From PCRC01 sp040384665 (lineage in GTDB: Bacteria; Pseudomonadota; Gammaproteobacteria; Burkholderiales; Burkholderiaceae_C), in assembly GCA_040384665.1 (NCBI GenBank), contig JAZKIY010000025.1, positions 24,889 to 88,888 on the forward strand: a stretch of 64,000 nt of DNA, given 5' to 3'. Made by a program: the position numbers and the translations under genes. Shown here piece after piece: positions 50,814 to 58,641 of this stretch. The notes beneath the pieces are model-generated. The model searched no databases, was not told the origin of the DNA, and saw only the letters and a program-made list of their open reading frames with translations. How positions within the stretch are numbered: the stretch's first letter is position 1; every line of letters begins with the position of its first letter.

Positions 50814-51980
50814 TCAGCGCATGCGCTTGGCAATTTCGTCCAGCATCACCTCGGTGGCACCGCCACCGATGGACTGGATGCGTGCGTCGCGGCTCATGCG
50901 CTCAATGGCCGACTCGCGGATGTAGCCCATGCCGCCATGGAACTGCACGCAGTCGTACATCACCTCGTTCACCAGTTCGCCGCACAGCGCTTTCAGCATC
51001 GAGGCCTCGGCCACCACCACGTGTTGTTGCGCGTCGCGCCAGGCGGTGTTGTAGATCAGGGCTTTGGCGGCTTCCACACGGGCGCTCAGCATCGCCAGCC
51101 GGTGGCGAATGGCCTGCTTGTCCCACAGCGTGGCGCCAAAGGCCTTGCGCTGGGTGACCCAGTCCATCGCCAGTTCAATGGCTTTGGACGCTTCGCCCAT
51201 GGCCTGCGCGGCCAGCACGATGCGCTCGTTCTGCAGGTTCTTCACCAGCGCGTAGAAGCCCTTGTGTTCCTCGCCCAGCAGGTTGTTGGCGGGGATGCGG
51301 CAGTTCTCGAACGACAGCTCGGCGGTGTCGCTGGACAGCCAGCCGTGCTTCTTCAAGGGCCGCGCCACGTTGAAGCCGGGTGTGCCTTTTTCAACGATGA
51401 ACATCGAAATATGGTGGTTGCGGCCGGCCTCCCCCGTCTTGGCGGCGACAAAGAATATCTCGCCGTGTACACCGTTGGTGATGTAGGTCTTGGCACCGTT
51501 CAGCACCCAGTGGTCGCCGTCGCGGCGGGCGGTGGTGCGCATCGAGGCGAGGTCGGAGCCGGCATCGGGCTCGGTCATGGCCACCGCGGCAATGCGCTTG
51601 CCGGCCACGATGTCGGGCATGAAGCGCTGCTTCTGTTCGGCATTGCCGGCGTGGTGGATGTGCGGCGCCGCCATGTCGGTGTGCACCAGCACGGTGATGG
51701 CAAAGCCGCCATAGGTGGAGCGGCCCAGCTCTTCGGCCAGCACCACGGTGGACAAGGTGTCCAACTCGCTGCCACCGTACTCGGCTTCAAACCGCACGCC
51801 TAGCAGCCCCAGTTCGCCCATTTCGCGCAGCACCGCGCGCGGCACCATGCCGGCCTCTTCCCAGGCATCGGCAAACGGCGCGACGCGCTCGGCCACGAAA
51901 CGTTGAACCGTTTCGCGCAGCATTTCGTGCTCCGGCGTGAAGTAAGGGAATTTTTCGTGGAGTGGGGTGCGAACAATCAT
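50814..51980 (-). CDS. Acyl-CoA dehydrogenase
   Basis: 388 aa FAD flavoprotein. TEPDAGSDLASMRTTARRDG and ITNG (FAD/substrate contacts), LQNERIVLAAQAMGEASKAI, DCVQFHGGMGYIRESAIERM with the probable catalytic Glu356, and RIQSIGGGATEVMLDEIAKR. First gene of a six-gene operon, giving the enoyl-CoA for the carboxylase. ATG 51980 is chosen because its ribosome site AGGTAGGA lies inside the adjoining hairpin; the frame runs on to 52001. Substrate unknown. Confidence 0.93.
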   Translation of the reverse strand: MIVRTPLHEKFPYFTPEHEMLRETVQRFVAERVAPFADAWEEAGMVPRAVLREMGELGLLGVRFEAEYGGSELDTLSTVVLAEELGRSTYGGFAITVLVHTDMAAPHIHHAGNAEQKQRFMPDIVAGKRIAAVAMTEPDAGSDLASMRTTARRDGDHWVLNGAKTYITNGVHGEIFFVAAKTGEAGRNHHISMFIVEKGTPGFNVARPLKKHGWLSSDTAELSFENCRIPANNLLGEEHKGFYALVKNLQNERIVLAAQAMGEASKAIELAMDWVTQRKAFGATLWDKQAIRHRLAMLSARVEAAKALIYNTAWRDAQQHVVVAEASMLKALCGELVNEVMYDCVQFHGGMGYIRESAIERMSRDARIQSIGGGATEVMLDEIAKRMR

Positions 51981-51981
51981 G

Positions 51982-52021
51982 GGTGTAATCCTACCTAACA
52001 TTTGTTAGGTAGGATTACACC
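51982..52021 (-). promoter_or_regulatory. Perfect 18-bp inverted repeat over the operon's first RBS
   Basis: GGTGTAATCCTACCTAAC (51982-51999) and GTTAGGTAGGATTACACC (52004-52021) are perfect inverted copies with a 4-nt spacer, one base before the ATG at 51980. On the minus strand the Shine-Dalgarno AGGTAGGA lies inside the arm. It could be a TetR operator (core CCTAAC-N4-GTTAGG), an mRNA hairpin hiding the start, or both. Confidence 0.8.
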
Positions 52022-52251
52022 ACAGGCCTTTGACTGCCGCAAGCCGTCTTCGCGCATGGGGTTCGCGGGGCTGCTTGGACATCACCAGCGACGTTGATGC
52101 CACCGGGAGCGAGATGGCATCAAGCCTGTGCCCTGGATCTTTCCGTACGCTAACGTACATAACTGAACGCAGGATGGGCCTTAAACTCCACCTCCAGTGG
52201 GAAGTCATGTTGCCAAAGATCACTGATTGCCGCCAAGGCCGAAAGCCAGTG
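52022..52251. other. Promoter region of divergent operons
   Basis: No gene seen in 230 bases between the acyl-CoA operon hairpin and the Crp/Fnr-like start. An in-frame ATG at 52207 with GGGAAG upstream is an alternative start for that gene. Confidence 0.45.
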
Positions 52252-52971
52252 ATGCCCCTTGCCAGCGAATCCACCAAAAACCAGCTGCTGGCGGCCCTGC
52301 CACCCGAGGCATTGGCCCGCTGGCTGCCCCAACTCGAAGTGGTTGACCTGCCCTTGGGCAAGGTGCTCTACGAGTCAGGCTGTACCTTGAGCCATGTCTA
52401 TTTCCCGACCACCGCCATCGTTTCGCTGCTGTATGTGATGGAGAACGGCGCGTCGGCCGAAATTGCCGTGGTGGGCCGCGAAGGCATTGTTGGGGTGTCG
52501 CTGTTCATGGGCGGGGGCTCCACGCCGAGCCGTGCGGTGGTTCAGAGTGCAGGGGCTGGCATAAGGTTGCGGGCCGACCTCTTGAAGGCCGCGTTTGACG
52601 ACTCTGCACCGGTAATGCACCTGCTCTTGCGCTACACCCAGGCGCTCATCACCCAGATGGCGCAGACTGCAGTGTGCAACCGGCACCACTCTTTGGACCA
52701 ACAGCTGTGCCGCTGGTTGCTGCTGAGCCTCGACCGGCTGTCGGGCAATGAACTGTTGATGACCCAGGAACTGATTGCCAACATGCTCGGCGTTCGGCGT
52801 GAAGGTGTGACCGAAGCGGCCTTGCAACTGCAGGCTGCTGGTTTGATCAAGTACGCCAGGGGCCGCATTTCGGTGCTGGACCGGCCCGGCCTGGAGCAAC
52901 GCACCTGCGAGTGCTATGCGGTGGTGAAGAAAGAGTACGACCGCCTGCTGCCCAACACCACCGCCGTTTGA
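52252..52971 (+). CDS. Crp/Fnr-type regulator, first of a convergent pair
   Basis: 239 aa. Cyclic-nucleotide-binding-like domain residues about 20-130 (LPLGKVLYESGCTLSHVYFP, TTAIVSLLYVMENGASAEI, VVGREGIVGVSLFMGGG) and a C-terminal winged helix (LLMTQELIANMLGVRREGVT, EAALQLQAAGLIKYARGRIS). It lacks the PRxxxxR-type ring of cAMP-binding Crp as far as I can see and has no Cys cluster like Fnr, so the signal is unknown. ATG 52252 gives normal length; ATG 52207 is possible. Confidence 0.82.
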   Translation: MPLASESTKNQLLAALPPEALARWLPQLEVVDLPLGKVLYESGCTLSHVYFPTTAIVSLLYVMENGASAEIAVVGREGIVGVSLFMGGGSTPSRAVVQSAGAGIRLRADLLKAAFDDSAPVMHLLLRYTQALITQMAQTAVCNRHHSLDQQLCRWLLLSLDRLSGNELLMTQELIANMLGVRREGVTEAALQLQAAGLIKYARGRISVLDRPGLEQRTCECYAVVKKEYDRLLPNTTAV

Positions 52972-52993
52972 CGGCAAGCGCACCACGCGGGCC

Positions 52994-53659
52994 TCAGGCC
53001 CATGCCAGCGATGGCCCGGCAGCGGCCTCCAGACCCGGCAAGTCCAGCACCTGGATACAACCCCGCTGGTAGCCCAACAGCCCCAGGGCTTTCAGCTCCA
53101 GGGCGGCCAGCGTGACGCTGGCACGCCGCACACCCAACATGTCGGCCAGGTGGGCATGGGTCAGGTGCAAATCCACCGAGCCACTGCGGCGGTGGCTGAG
53201 CAAAACCCACCCGGCCACCCGCGCCCGGATGTCCCCCACCTGGGATGCCCCCGCCAGCAAGGCCACCTCCTGCGCGACCTCACACAAGTAGCGCGCCAAC
53301 ACCATCAGCATGCCCCGGCGGCGCGCCACCAGCCGCTGCAAGACCATGCCGTCCACACACCCGGCCGCCCCGCCAGACTGCACCAGCCAGGTGAAAGGGC
53401 CTGCGCCCATGCCCAGCGCCAACTGCATGCCCAGCGCCCCTTCGCCAGCCATCAGGGCCACACCCAGGCCGATGTGTTGTGTGTTGGGCACCGCCAGCGC
53501 CACGGTAGCGCCGAGCAAAAAGTAAGCCTGTGCACTGGGTGCAGCGCTGCTGGACAAGACCTGGCCAGTCGCTAGCAGAACCGGTTTGCAGCGGGCCGCC
53601 AGCAACGCCTGGTCTGCATCGGACAACCGACGGACCAGGCCGTTGGAATGTAGGTTCAA
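52994..53659 (-). CDS. Crp/Fnr-type regulator, second of a convergent pair
   Basis: 221 aa. Related in layout to the gene at 52252 but diverged: degenerate N-terminal sensor barrel (LLATGQVLSSSAAPSAQAYF, LLGATVALAVPNTQHIGLGV, ALMAGEGALGMQLALGMGAG) and a well-kept winged helix (LTHAHLADMLGVRRASVTLA, ALELKALGLLGYQRGCIQVL). Sensor glycines and hydrophobic core look weaker, so it may bind DNA without ligand. The two genes end 22 bp apart, facing each other. Confidence 0.78.
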   Translation of the reverse strand: MNLHSNGLVRRLSDADQALLAARCKPVLLATGQVLSSSAAPSAQAYFLLGATVALAVPNTQHIGLGVALMAGEGALGMQLALGMGAGPFTWLVQSGGAAGCVDGMVLQRLVARRRGMLMVLARYLCEVAQEVALLAGASQVGDIRARVAGWVLLSHRRSGSVDLHLTHAHLADMLGVRRASVTLAALELKALGLLGYQRGCIQVLDLPGLEAAAGPSLAWA

Positions 53660-53898
53660 GAAAACTCCCTTGGCGGTTGATACACAACCCTGAATGGGAG
53701 TTTGGTATGGCCCTACGGTGGATCAATTCGGCCATGCGTGCGGCCCAGAATGCCCATATGCCCCCCGTGGATGGCCGCAGTGTACGACGCTCCAAGCGCC
53801 TCGATGTGAAGCATTTTTTGGCGCCAACGCCCGCCAGTTGGCCCCTTGTGTACGGTGTCAAACACAGCGCTCAGTCTTGGCGAACGGCCTTTCTGGCG

Positions 53899-54444
53899 TC
53901 ACCGTTGTGCGGCGGGCGTGGTTGGGGCAAGGGCATCTTGGACCGACAAAATGGGGGGGCGTGCCAGCAGCACGCGCATCGCGGCCAGGCCACGTGTGTT
54001 GTGGCTGGCCTCCGACAACGGCGCAATGCCAAAGCTCAGCAGGTGCACGGCGTCCACCCGCACCGGCAGGTCGGTCGCGCAGCGCTGCAGCGTCAGCAGC
54101 AGCACCGTGTCCATGGTGCCGCGGTCGAGCAACAGGTCGCCAAGGTACGTTTGTGCCAGCCGCTCTGCCAGCTGCCGCTTGGCAAAGTGCAGCACCAGCA
54201 TGCGCGAATCAACGCGCCCGACCTGGGCATTGCGTTCTGGCGCGTCTTGCCAACGCACACACGCCCGCAACTGCAACAGCACCCCGTCCAGTGTGGCCAG
54301 GTCATCCACCATGAACACACCATGCTGCGGGTGCACCGTCAGGCGCGGTATCAGGCTGCCAATGGCGGGGTTCGACGCAGTGTGCAAGGCACACAGGGGG
54401 GTAAACCGGAATTTGGGCGGCGGCATGGGGGAACGGAGAAACAT
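53899..54444 (-). CDS. Hypothetical protein next to the tRNA genes
   Basis: 181 aa from ATG 54444 (AAAGAG upstream). Not recognised. After an N-terminal basic/proline part, GVFMVDDLATLDGVLLQLRA, DSRMLVLHFAKRQLAERLAQ and TYLGDLLLDRGTMDTVLLLT look like an all-helical soluble domain; the end is Ala/Pro-rich. No signal or membrane segment. The frame continues upstream through the tRNA-Gly gene, which is not coding. It could be a small unique gene or not expressed. Confidence 0.45.
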   Translation of the reverse strand: MFLRSPMPPPKFRFTPLCALHTASNPAIGSLIPRLTVHPQHGVFMVDDLATLDGVLLQLRACVRWQDAPERNAQVGRVDSRMLVLHFAKRQLAERLAQTYLGDLLLDRGTMDTVLLLTLQRCATDLPVRVDAVHLLSFGIAPLSEASHNTRGLAAMRVLLARPPILSVQDALAPTTPAAQR

Positions 54445-54763
54445 GGAGACTCTTTCGTTCGCCAACTGGCTGCCCCTGCGGGGTCTGGGATCGACGACGG
54501 GCGGGTACAGCGTCAGATGGTGACGAACCATCTTGCGTGTCGGCGCACCTTTGCTCTGTGCGCCAGACCTCTTTGCCAGCAAATGTTCGGTGGCGCAGGC
54601 AAGCCAGCGGTGCGACTGGCGAAACGCTATTAAATCAATAGCAACCCAGGAAGCCTGCACTATGGCTTGTCGACGATTTTGTTTTGAATGTGCTGAAAAC
54701 GGCCCTCCAGAGGGCCCGCGCGGCACATTGCCAGGCGTTTTGGGCCCGTCACGGCCCCGGAAA
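54445..54763. other. Gene-free stretch with a repeat fragment
   Basis: No gene seen. GCTATTAAATCAATAGC at 54626-54642 is an inverted repeat like the AT-rich end of the interspersed element; GGCCCTCCAGAGGGCC near 54702-54717 is a short hairpin. Confidence 0.45.
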
Positions 54764-54793
54764 GCAAAAAGCCTGTCGCAGTGGACAGGCTTT
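54764..54793 (-). terminator. Terminator of the tRNA transcript
   Basis: Minus strand AAAGCCTGTC-CACTGC-GACAGGCTTTTTGC: a 10-bp stem followed by T residues, 14 nt past the tRNA-Gly 3' end. Confidence 0.7.
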
Positions 54794-54807
54794 GAGCAAA
54801 AACCATA

Positions 54808-54883
54808 TGGAGCGGGAAAAGAGGCTCGAACTCTCGACCTATACCTTGGCAAGGTATCGCTCTACCAACTGAGCTATTCCCGC
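54808..54883 (-). tRNA. tRNA-Gly (GCC)
   Basis: Minus strand: GCGGGAATAGCTCAGTTGG start, anticodon loop CTTGCCAAG with GCC, TTCGAGCCTC T-loop, acceptor TTCCCGC pairing with GCGGGAA, discriminator then encoded CCA. 76 nt including CCA. Followed by a terminator. Confidence 0.97.
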
Positions 54884-54928
54884 GTTTGATTCGGAACAAA
54901 CCCACCGTGAAGATGGGTTTGTTGAATC

Positions 54929-55004
54929 TGGTGGCCTGGGGCGGAATCGAACCACCGACACAAGGATTTTCAATCCTCTGCTCTACCGACTGAGCTACCG
55001 GGCC
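54929..55004 (-). tRNA. tRNA-Phe (GAA)
   Basis: Minus strand: GGCCCGGTAGCTCAGTCGG start, anticodon loop ATTGAAAAT with GAA, GGTTCGATTCC T-arm, acceptor CAGGCC pairing with GGCC(C), encoded CCA. 76 nt. Lies upstream of tRNA-Gly, 45 nt apart, probably one transcript. Confidence 0.97.
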
Positions 55005-55043
55005 AAGCCCAGAATTATAGCATCGTCAAAACACCTTTCGGCG

Positions 55044-55724
55044 TCAGGCCGCGTTGCGTTTGCCGCGCGACAGGTCGACACCGAGTTGCTTGAGCTTGCG
55101 GTACAGGTGGGTGCGTTCCAGACCGGTTTTTTCGGCCACACGGGTCATGGAGCCACATTCCTTGGTGAGGTGGAACTCGAAGTAGGCTTTTTCGAAGTGG
55201 TCGCGGGCTTCGCGCAGCGGTTGGTCGAGGTAGAAGTTCTGCTGCGACTGCGGGCTGGCGTCTTTCAAAATGGTGGGCAAGGGCAGGCCCTGCGCCAGCA
55301 CGTCGGCTGCCGTGTCGTCGAATGCGGCGTCGGCACCATGGGGGCCATTTTTACGGCCCTGGTTTTTGGCCAGGCCATGCTCCACCGCCTTGAGCAGTTT
55401 TTGCAGCGTGATGGGTTTTTCGAGGAAGGCCTGCGCGCCGATGCGGGTGGCCTCCACCGCGGTGTCGATGGTGGCGTGGCCGCTCATCATGATGACGGGC
55501 ATGGTGAGTGCACCGCTGGCCGACCACTCCTTGAGCAGCGTGACGCCGTCGGTGTCGGGCATCCAGATGTCGAGCAACACCAGGTCCGGGCGGGCCCGCA
55601 GCCGCGCAGCGCGGGCCTGGCTGGCGTTTTCAGCCAGCTCGATGTTGTGGCCTTCGTCGTTCAGGATTTCGGAGAGCAGCTCCCGAATGCCTGGTTCGTC
55701 GTCCACCACGAGTATGTTTGCCAT
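55044..55724 (-). CDS. NtrX-like response regulator without AAA+ domain
   Basis: 226 aa from ATG 55724. Receiver domain 1-120: acidic DDE at 8-10, phospho-acceptor Asp52 in LVLLDIWMPDTDG, MSGHATIDTAVEATRIGAQA, LEKPITLQKLLKAVE. Then a linker, and a Fis-type helix-turn-helix at the C-terminus (SMTRVAEKTGLERTHLYRKL). The receiver and helix-turn-helix read like NtrX, but the central AAA+ sigma-54 domain of about 240 residues is missing, so it cannot activate sigma-54 promoters in the usual way. 55 nt after the NtrY-like kinase. Confidence 0.9.
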   Translation of the reverse strand: MANILVVDDEPGIRELLSEILNDEGHNIELAENASQARAARLRARPDLVLLDIWMPDTDGVTLLKEWSASGALTMPVIMMSGHATIDTAVEATRIGAQAFLEKPITLQKLLKAVEHGLAKNQGRKNGPHGADAAFDDTAADVLAQGLPLPTILKDASPQSQQNFYLDQPLREARDHFEKAYFEFHLTKECGSMTRVAEKTGLERTHLYRKLKQLGVDLSRGKRNAA

Positions 55725-55779
55725 GTTCCGACTGTCGCCTTTGGTCTGGTGCCTGCCGCGGTGCGCGCGTGCAGTGTTG

Positions 55780-58041
55780 TCAATTAACAACTGCGAATGA
55801 TAGCGACACTTCGGCGCCCTGCACCTGGCCGTCTTTTTCACGGTTGCTGAGGTCGATGCGGGCACGGTGCTCGTCGGCGATTTTCTTGACCACCGCCAGG
55901 CCCAGGCCGGTGCCTTTGGCCTTGGTGGTGACGTAGGGCTCGAACGCGCGTTTGAGGATGTGTTCGGGGAAGCCGGGGCCGTTGTCGCGCACGCTCAGGC
56001 GCACGCGGCGCGAGGCCTCGACCCAGCGGGTGACCACGGTGACGGTGGCGTCGCTGCGGCCCTCGGCGGCGTCCTGGGCGTTTTGCAGCAGGTTGTGCAG
56101 CACCTGGCGCAACTGGTGCGCGTCGCCCATCACCGGGGGGCACAGCGGGTCGAGCTGGGCCAACACCGGGGCCAGCGTGGTGCCGCTGGGGTAGAGCTGG
56201 AGCACGTCGGCAATGACCTGGTTGAGCTGCAGGGGCTTGAGTTCGGCGGCGGGCAGGCGGGCGTAGTCGCGGAACTCGTTGACGAGCCGCTTCATCGCGT
56301 CCACCTGGTCAACAATGGTCTTGACCGACTTGGTCAGCACCGTCTGTTCGGCGCTGGCAAGCTTGCCGTCGAGCTTCATGGCCAGCCGTTCGGCCGACAG
56401 CTGGATCGGGGTGAGCGGGTTCTTGATCTCGTGTGCCAGCCGGCGCGCCACCTCGCCCCAGGCCTGCGCGCGCTGGGCCGACACCACCTCGGACATGTCG
56501 TCAAACACCAGCAGCCAGGCGCCGCCGGGCATTTCGGCACCGCGCGCAATCAGGCTGATGGTGTCGGCGGGCAGGCCGGGTTTGGCGCCGTTGAGTTCGA
56601 ACGACTGCTGCCAGTGGTCCAGCCCGTGCAGCTGGCGCTCGGCCAACAGCCCCTGGAACTGCGCCAGCACCGCCTGCGCAAAGTCTTCCAGGCCGGGCAC
56701 GGCCGCCAGCGGCTGGTTCAGGTGCGCGGCCATCGGCGCCCGCAGGATGCGGGTCGCGCCGGGGTTGGCGCTGTGGATGACGCCCTGGTCGTCCAGCACC
56801 ATCACGCCGGCGGTGAGGTTGTCGAGGATGGTCTGCAGGTTGGCACGCGACGCGTCCACCTGGGCCATGCCGCGCTGCACCTCGGCGCGGGCGTCGGCCA
56901 GCTGCTGCGTCATGTCGGCAAAGTCGCGGGTCAGGCCGCCGAGTTCGTCGCGGCTTTGCAGCACGGCTTTGGGCCGCAGGTCACCCGCCGCCACCTCGCG
57001 CACACCGTCGGCCAGCACCAGCAGGGGCCGGGCCAGCTGGTTGCCGAGCAGCACGGCCAGCAACACGGTGCCGAACACCGACAAAAACAGGCTCAAGGTC
57101 AGCGTGCCGATGTACATGCGGCGCAGACCTTCGCGCCCCAGCGCACGTTCCTGGTATTCGCGGTTGGCCTCGGTCACGGCGACGGCGTTGGCCACCAGGT
57201 TGGCAGGCAGCCGCTGGGTGACCTGCAGGAAGCGGCTTTCGTTCAGCAGGTCGGTGCTGGTGGCGGGCACCAACGCCAGCGCCTTGATGCGCGGCTGCAC
57301 CTCCAGGGCATCGGCATGCGATGGCGTGACCAGATCGTCCAGGCCCTCAATCTGCGTGATGGTGCGCTGCGCACGCGCCAGCCGCAGCTGCTGCGGTGTG
57401 GGCCGTTCCGGGTTGAGCTGGAAGCGCGATTCGCCAGCCCCAGAAATCAGCTGGCCGCTGGCACTCCACAAGGTCACGTCGTTGGCGACCAGCTGGTCGC
57501 GCAGGCGGGCCAAGGTGATGCCGGCGGTGCTGTCGGGCACACCGGCGAGCTGGCCGCTGGCGGCGCGGGTCTTGTTGGCGAGGTCGGCGGCCAGCGTGTC
57601 GAGCGTGACGCGGCCGAGGTTGAGGCCGGCGTCCAGTGCGCCTTCGACCTTGACGTCAAACCAGCTCTCGATGGAGCGCGAGACAAACTGGTACGACACC
57701 ACGTACACCAGCGCGCCGGGCAACAACCCCACCAGCGCAAAAATTGCGGCCAGTTTGACCAGCAAACGGCTGCCAAAACGGCCACGCCGGAGCCGCGACA
57801 GCAGGCGCCAGGCAATCCACACGATGGTGGCCAGCAGCAGCGAGGCCACCGTGACGTTGATGGCAAACAGACGGGGGTAGTTGCGCTCGTACAGCGCCTG
57901 GTTGTTGGTCGCCTGGGTCAGCAGGAACATCAGCACCAGGCCGATGGCCACCACCGCCGCCGCGCCCACCAGCAGCCCCCAGCGCAAGCCACGGGACGAC
58001 GCGCGTGCCGGCCTGTCCCCTGGCGGTGGGGGCGTGTTCAC
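55780..58041 (-). CDS. NtrY-like membrane sensor histidine kinase
   Basis: 753 aa. Helices about 18-42, 52-72 and 88-110, then a periplasmic domain to about 300, another helix (TLTLSLFLSVFGTVLLAVLL), HAMP, PAS (NLTAGVMVLDDQGVIHSANP) and a kinase core with phospho-acceptor His537 in RRLAHEIKNPLTPIQL, N-box HNLLQNAQDAAEG and G-box DNGPGFPEHILKRAFEPYVT. All catalytic residues intact. Start overlaps the DUF4390 stop (ATGA). Pairs with the regulator at 55044. Confidence 0.93.
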   Translation of the reverse strand: MNTPPPPGDRPARASSRGLRWGLLVGAAAVVAIGLVLMFLLTQATNNQALYERNYPRLFAINVTVASLLLATIVWIAWRLLSRLRRGRFGSRLLVKLAAIFALVGLLPGALVYVVSYQFVSRSIESWFDVKVEGALDAGLNLGRVTLDTLAADLANKTRAASGQLAGVPDSTAGITLARLRDQLVANDVTLWSASGQLISGAGESRFQLNPERPTPQQLRLARAQRTITQIEGLDDLVTPSHADALEVQPRIKALALVPATSTDLLNESRFLQVTQRLPANLVANAVAVTEANREYQERALGREGLRRMYIGTLTLSLFLSVFGTVLLAVLLGNQLARPLLVLADGVREVAAGDLRPKAVLQSRDELGGLTRDFADMTQQLADARAEVQRGMAQVDASRANLQTILDNLTAGVMVLDDQGVIHSANPGATRILRAPMAAHLNQPLAAVPGLEDFAQAVLAQFQGLLAERQLHGLDHWQQSFELNGAKPGLPADTISLIARGAEMPGGAWLLVFDDMSEVVSAQRAQAWGEVARRLAHEIKNPLTPIQLSAERLAMKLDGKLASAEQTVLTKSVKTIVDQVDAMKRLVNEFRDYARLPAAELKPLQLNQVIADVLQLYPSGTTLAPVLAQLDPLCPPVMGDAHQLRQVLHNLLQNAQDAAEGRSDATVTVVTRWVEASRRVRLSVRDNGPGFPEHILKRAFEPYVTTKAKGTGLGLAVVKKIADEHRARIDLSNREKDGQVQGAEVSLSFAVVN

Positions 58042-58628
58042 CGCGTGGGCTCCACCACCAGGCGCTGGGTGCGGCGCACCACCAGGTTCCAGTCTTTCTG
58101 GCCCAGCGCGCCGATCTGAAACGGCCGGGGCAGCTTGCCCACGTCAAGCCGGAACACGAAGGCCAGGTTGTGCCGGGCGCTGGTGTCGACGCTGGCGCTG
58201 TCGGCAATCTTCCAGCGCGCGATGCGCTGCAGCGCGGCCAGCGTCTCGGGCAAGGTGTCGAAGTTCTGGCTGAGCGTGAGGCCGGGGCCTTCGGCCACCA
58301 CCTGCAGCCGCCAGCGGCGCGTCAGCGGCTGGAACGAGAGGCGGAAGTTGCGGCTGGCCGACGCGACCGGCTTGTCGTACCAGTACCAGCGCTCGCGCAG
58401 CACCTCGGCCTCGGCCGTGAAGTGCATGGCAATGCCCTTGTAGAGCGCGTCTTCTATCGCGGTGGGCAGTTCGAACGGCACGCCAGCGGAAAGGTAGAGG
58501 CCGCTCTCGCCCTGCTCCACCCGCAAGTCCACCACATCGCCTTCGTTGCCGTCGGCATGCACCGCCGGGCACATGGCGGCAAACACCAGCAGCGCCCACA
58601 ACAACCAGCCCCCAAGCCGACGGACCAA
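58038..58628 (-). CDS. DUF4390 domain exported protein
   Basis: 196 aa, start uncertain; I chose a TTG at 58628, which gives a short signal peptide RRLGGWLLWALLVFAAMCPA. Body: EGDVVDLRVEQGESGLYLSA, GVPFELPTAIEDALYKGIAM, HFTAEAEVLRERWYWYDKPV, RWKIADSASVDTSARHNLAF. DUF4390 genes are commonly between rsmB and ntrY-type kinase genes in betaproteobacteria (from memory). Possibly periplasmic; function unknown. 13 nt after the rsmB stop and overlapping the kinase start. Confidence 0.8.
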   Translation of the reverse strand: MVRRLGGWLLWALLVFAAMCPAVHADGNEGDVVDLRVEQGESGLYLSAGVPFELPTAIEDALYKGIAMHFTAEAEVLRERWYWYDKPVASASRNFRLSFQPLTRRWRLQVVAEGPGLTLSQNFDTLPETLAALQRIARWKIADSASVDTSARHNLAFVFRLDVGKLPRPFQIGALGQKDWNLVVRRTQRLVVEPTR

Positions 58629-58641
58629 GCGCTGCAGCCGC

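Noticed and set aside
53899..54852. Reading the unknown gene as 317 codons from 54852
   Set aside because: The upstream part runs through the tRNA-Gly gene and its terminator, so the shorter start at 54444 is used.
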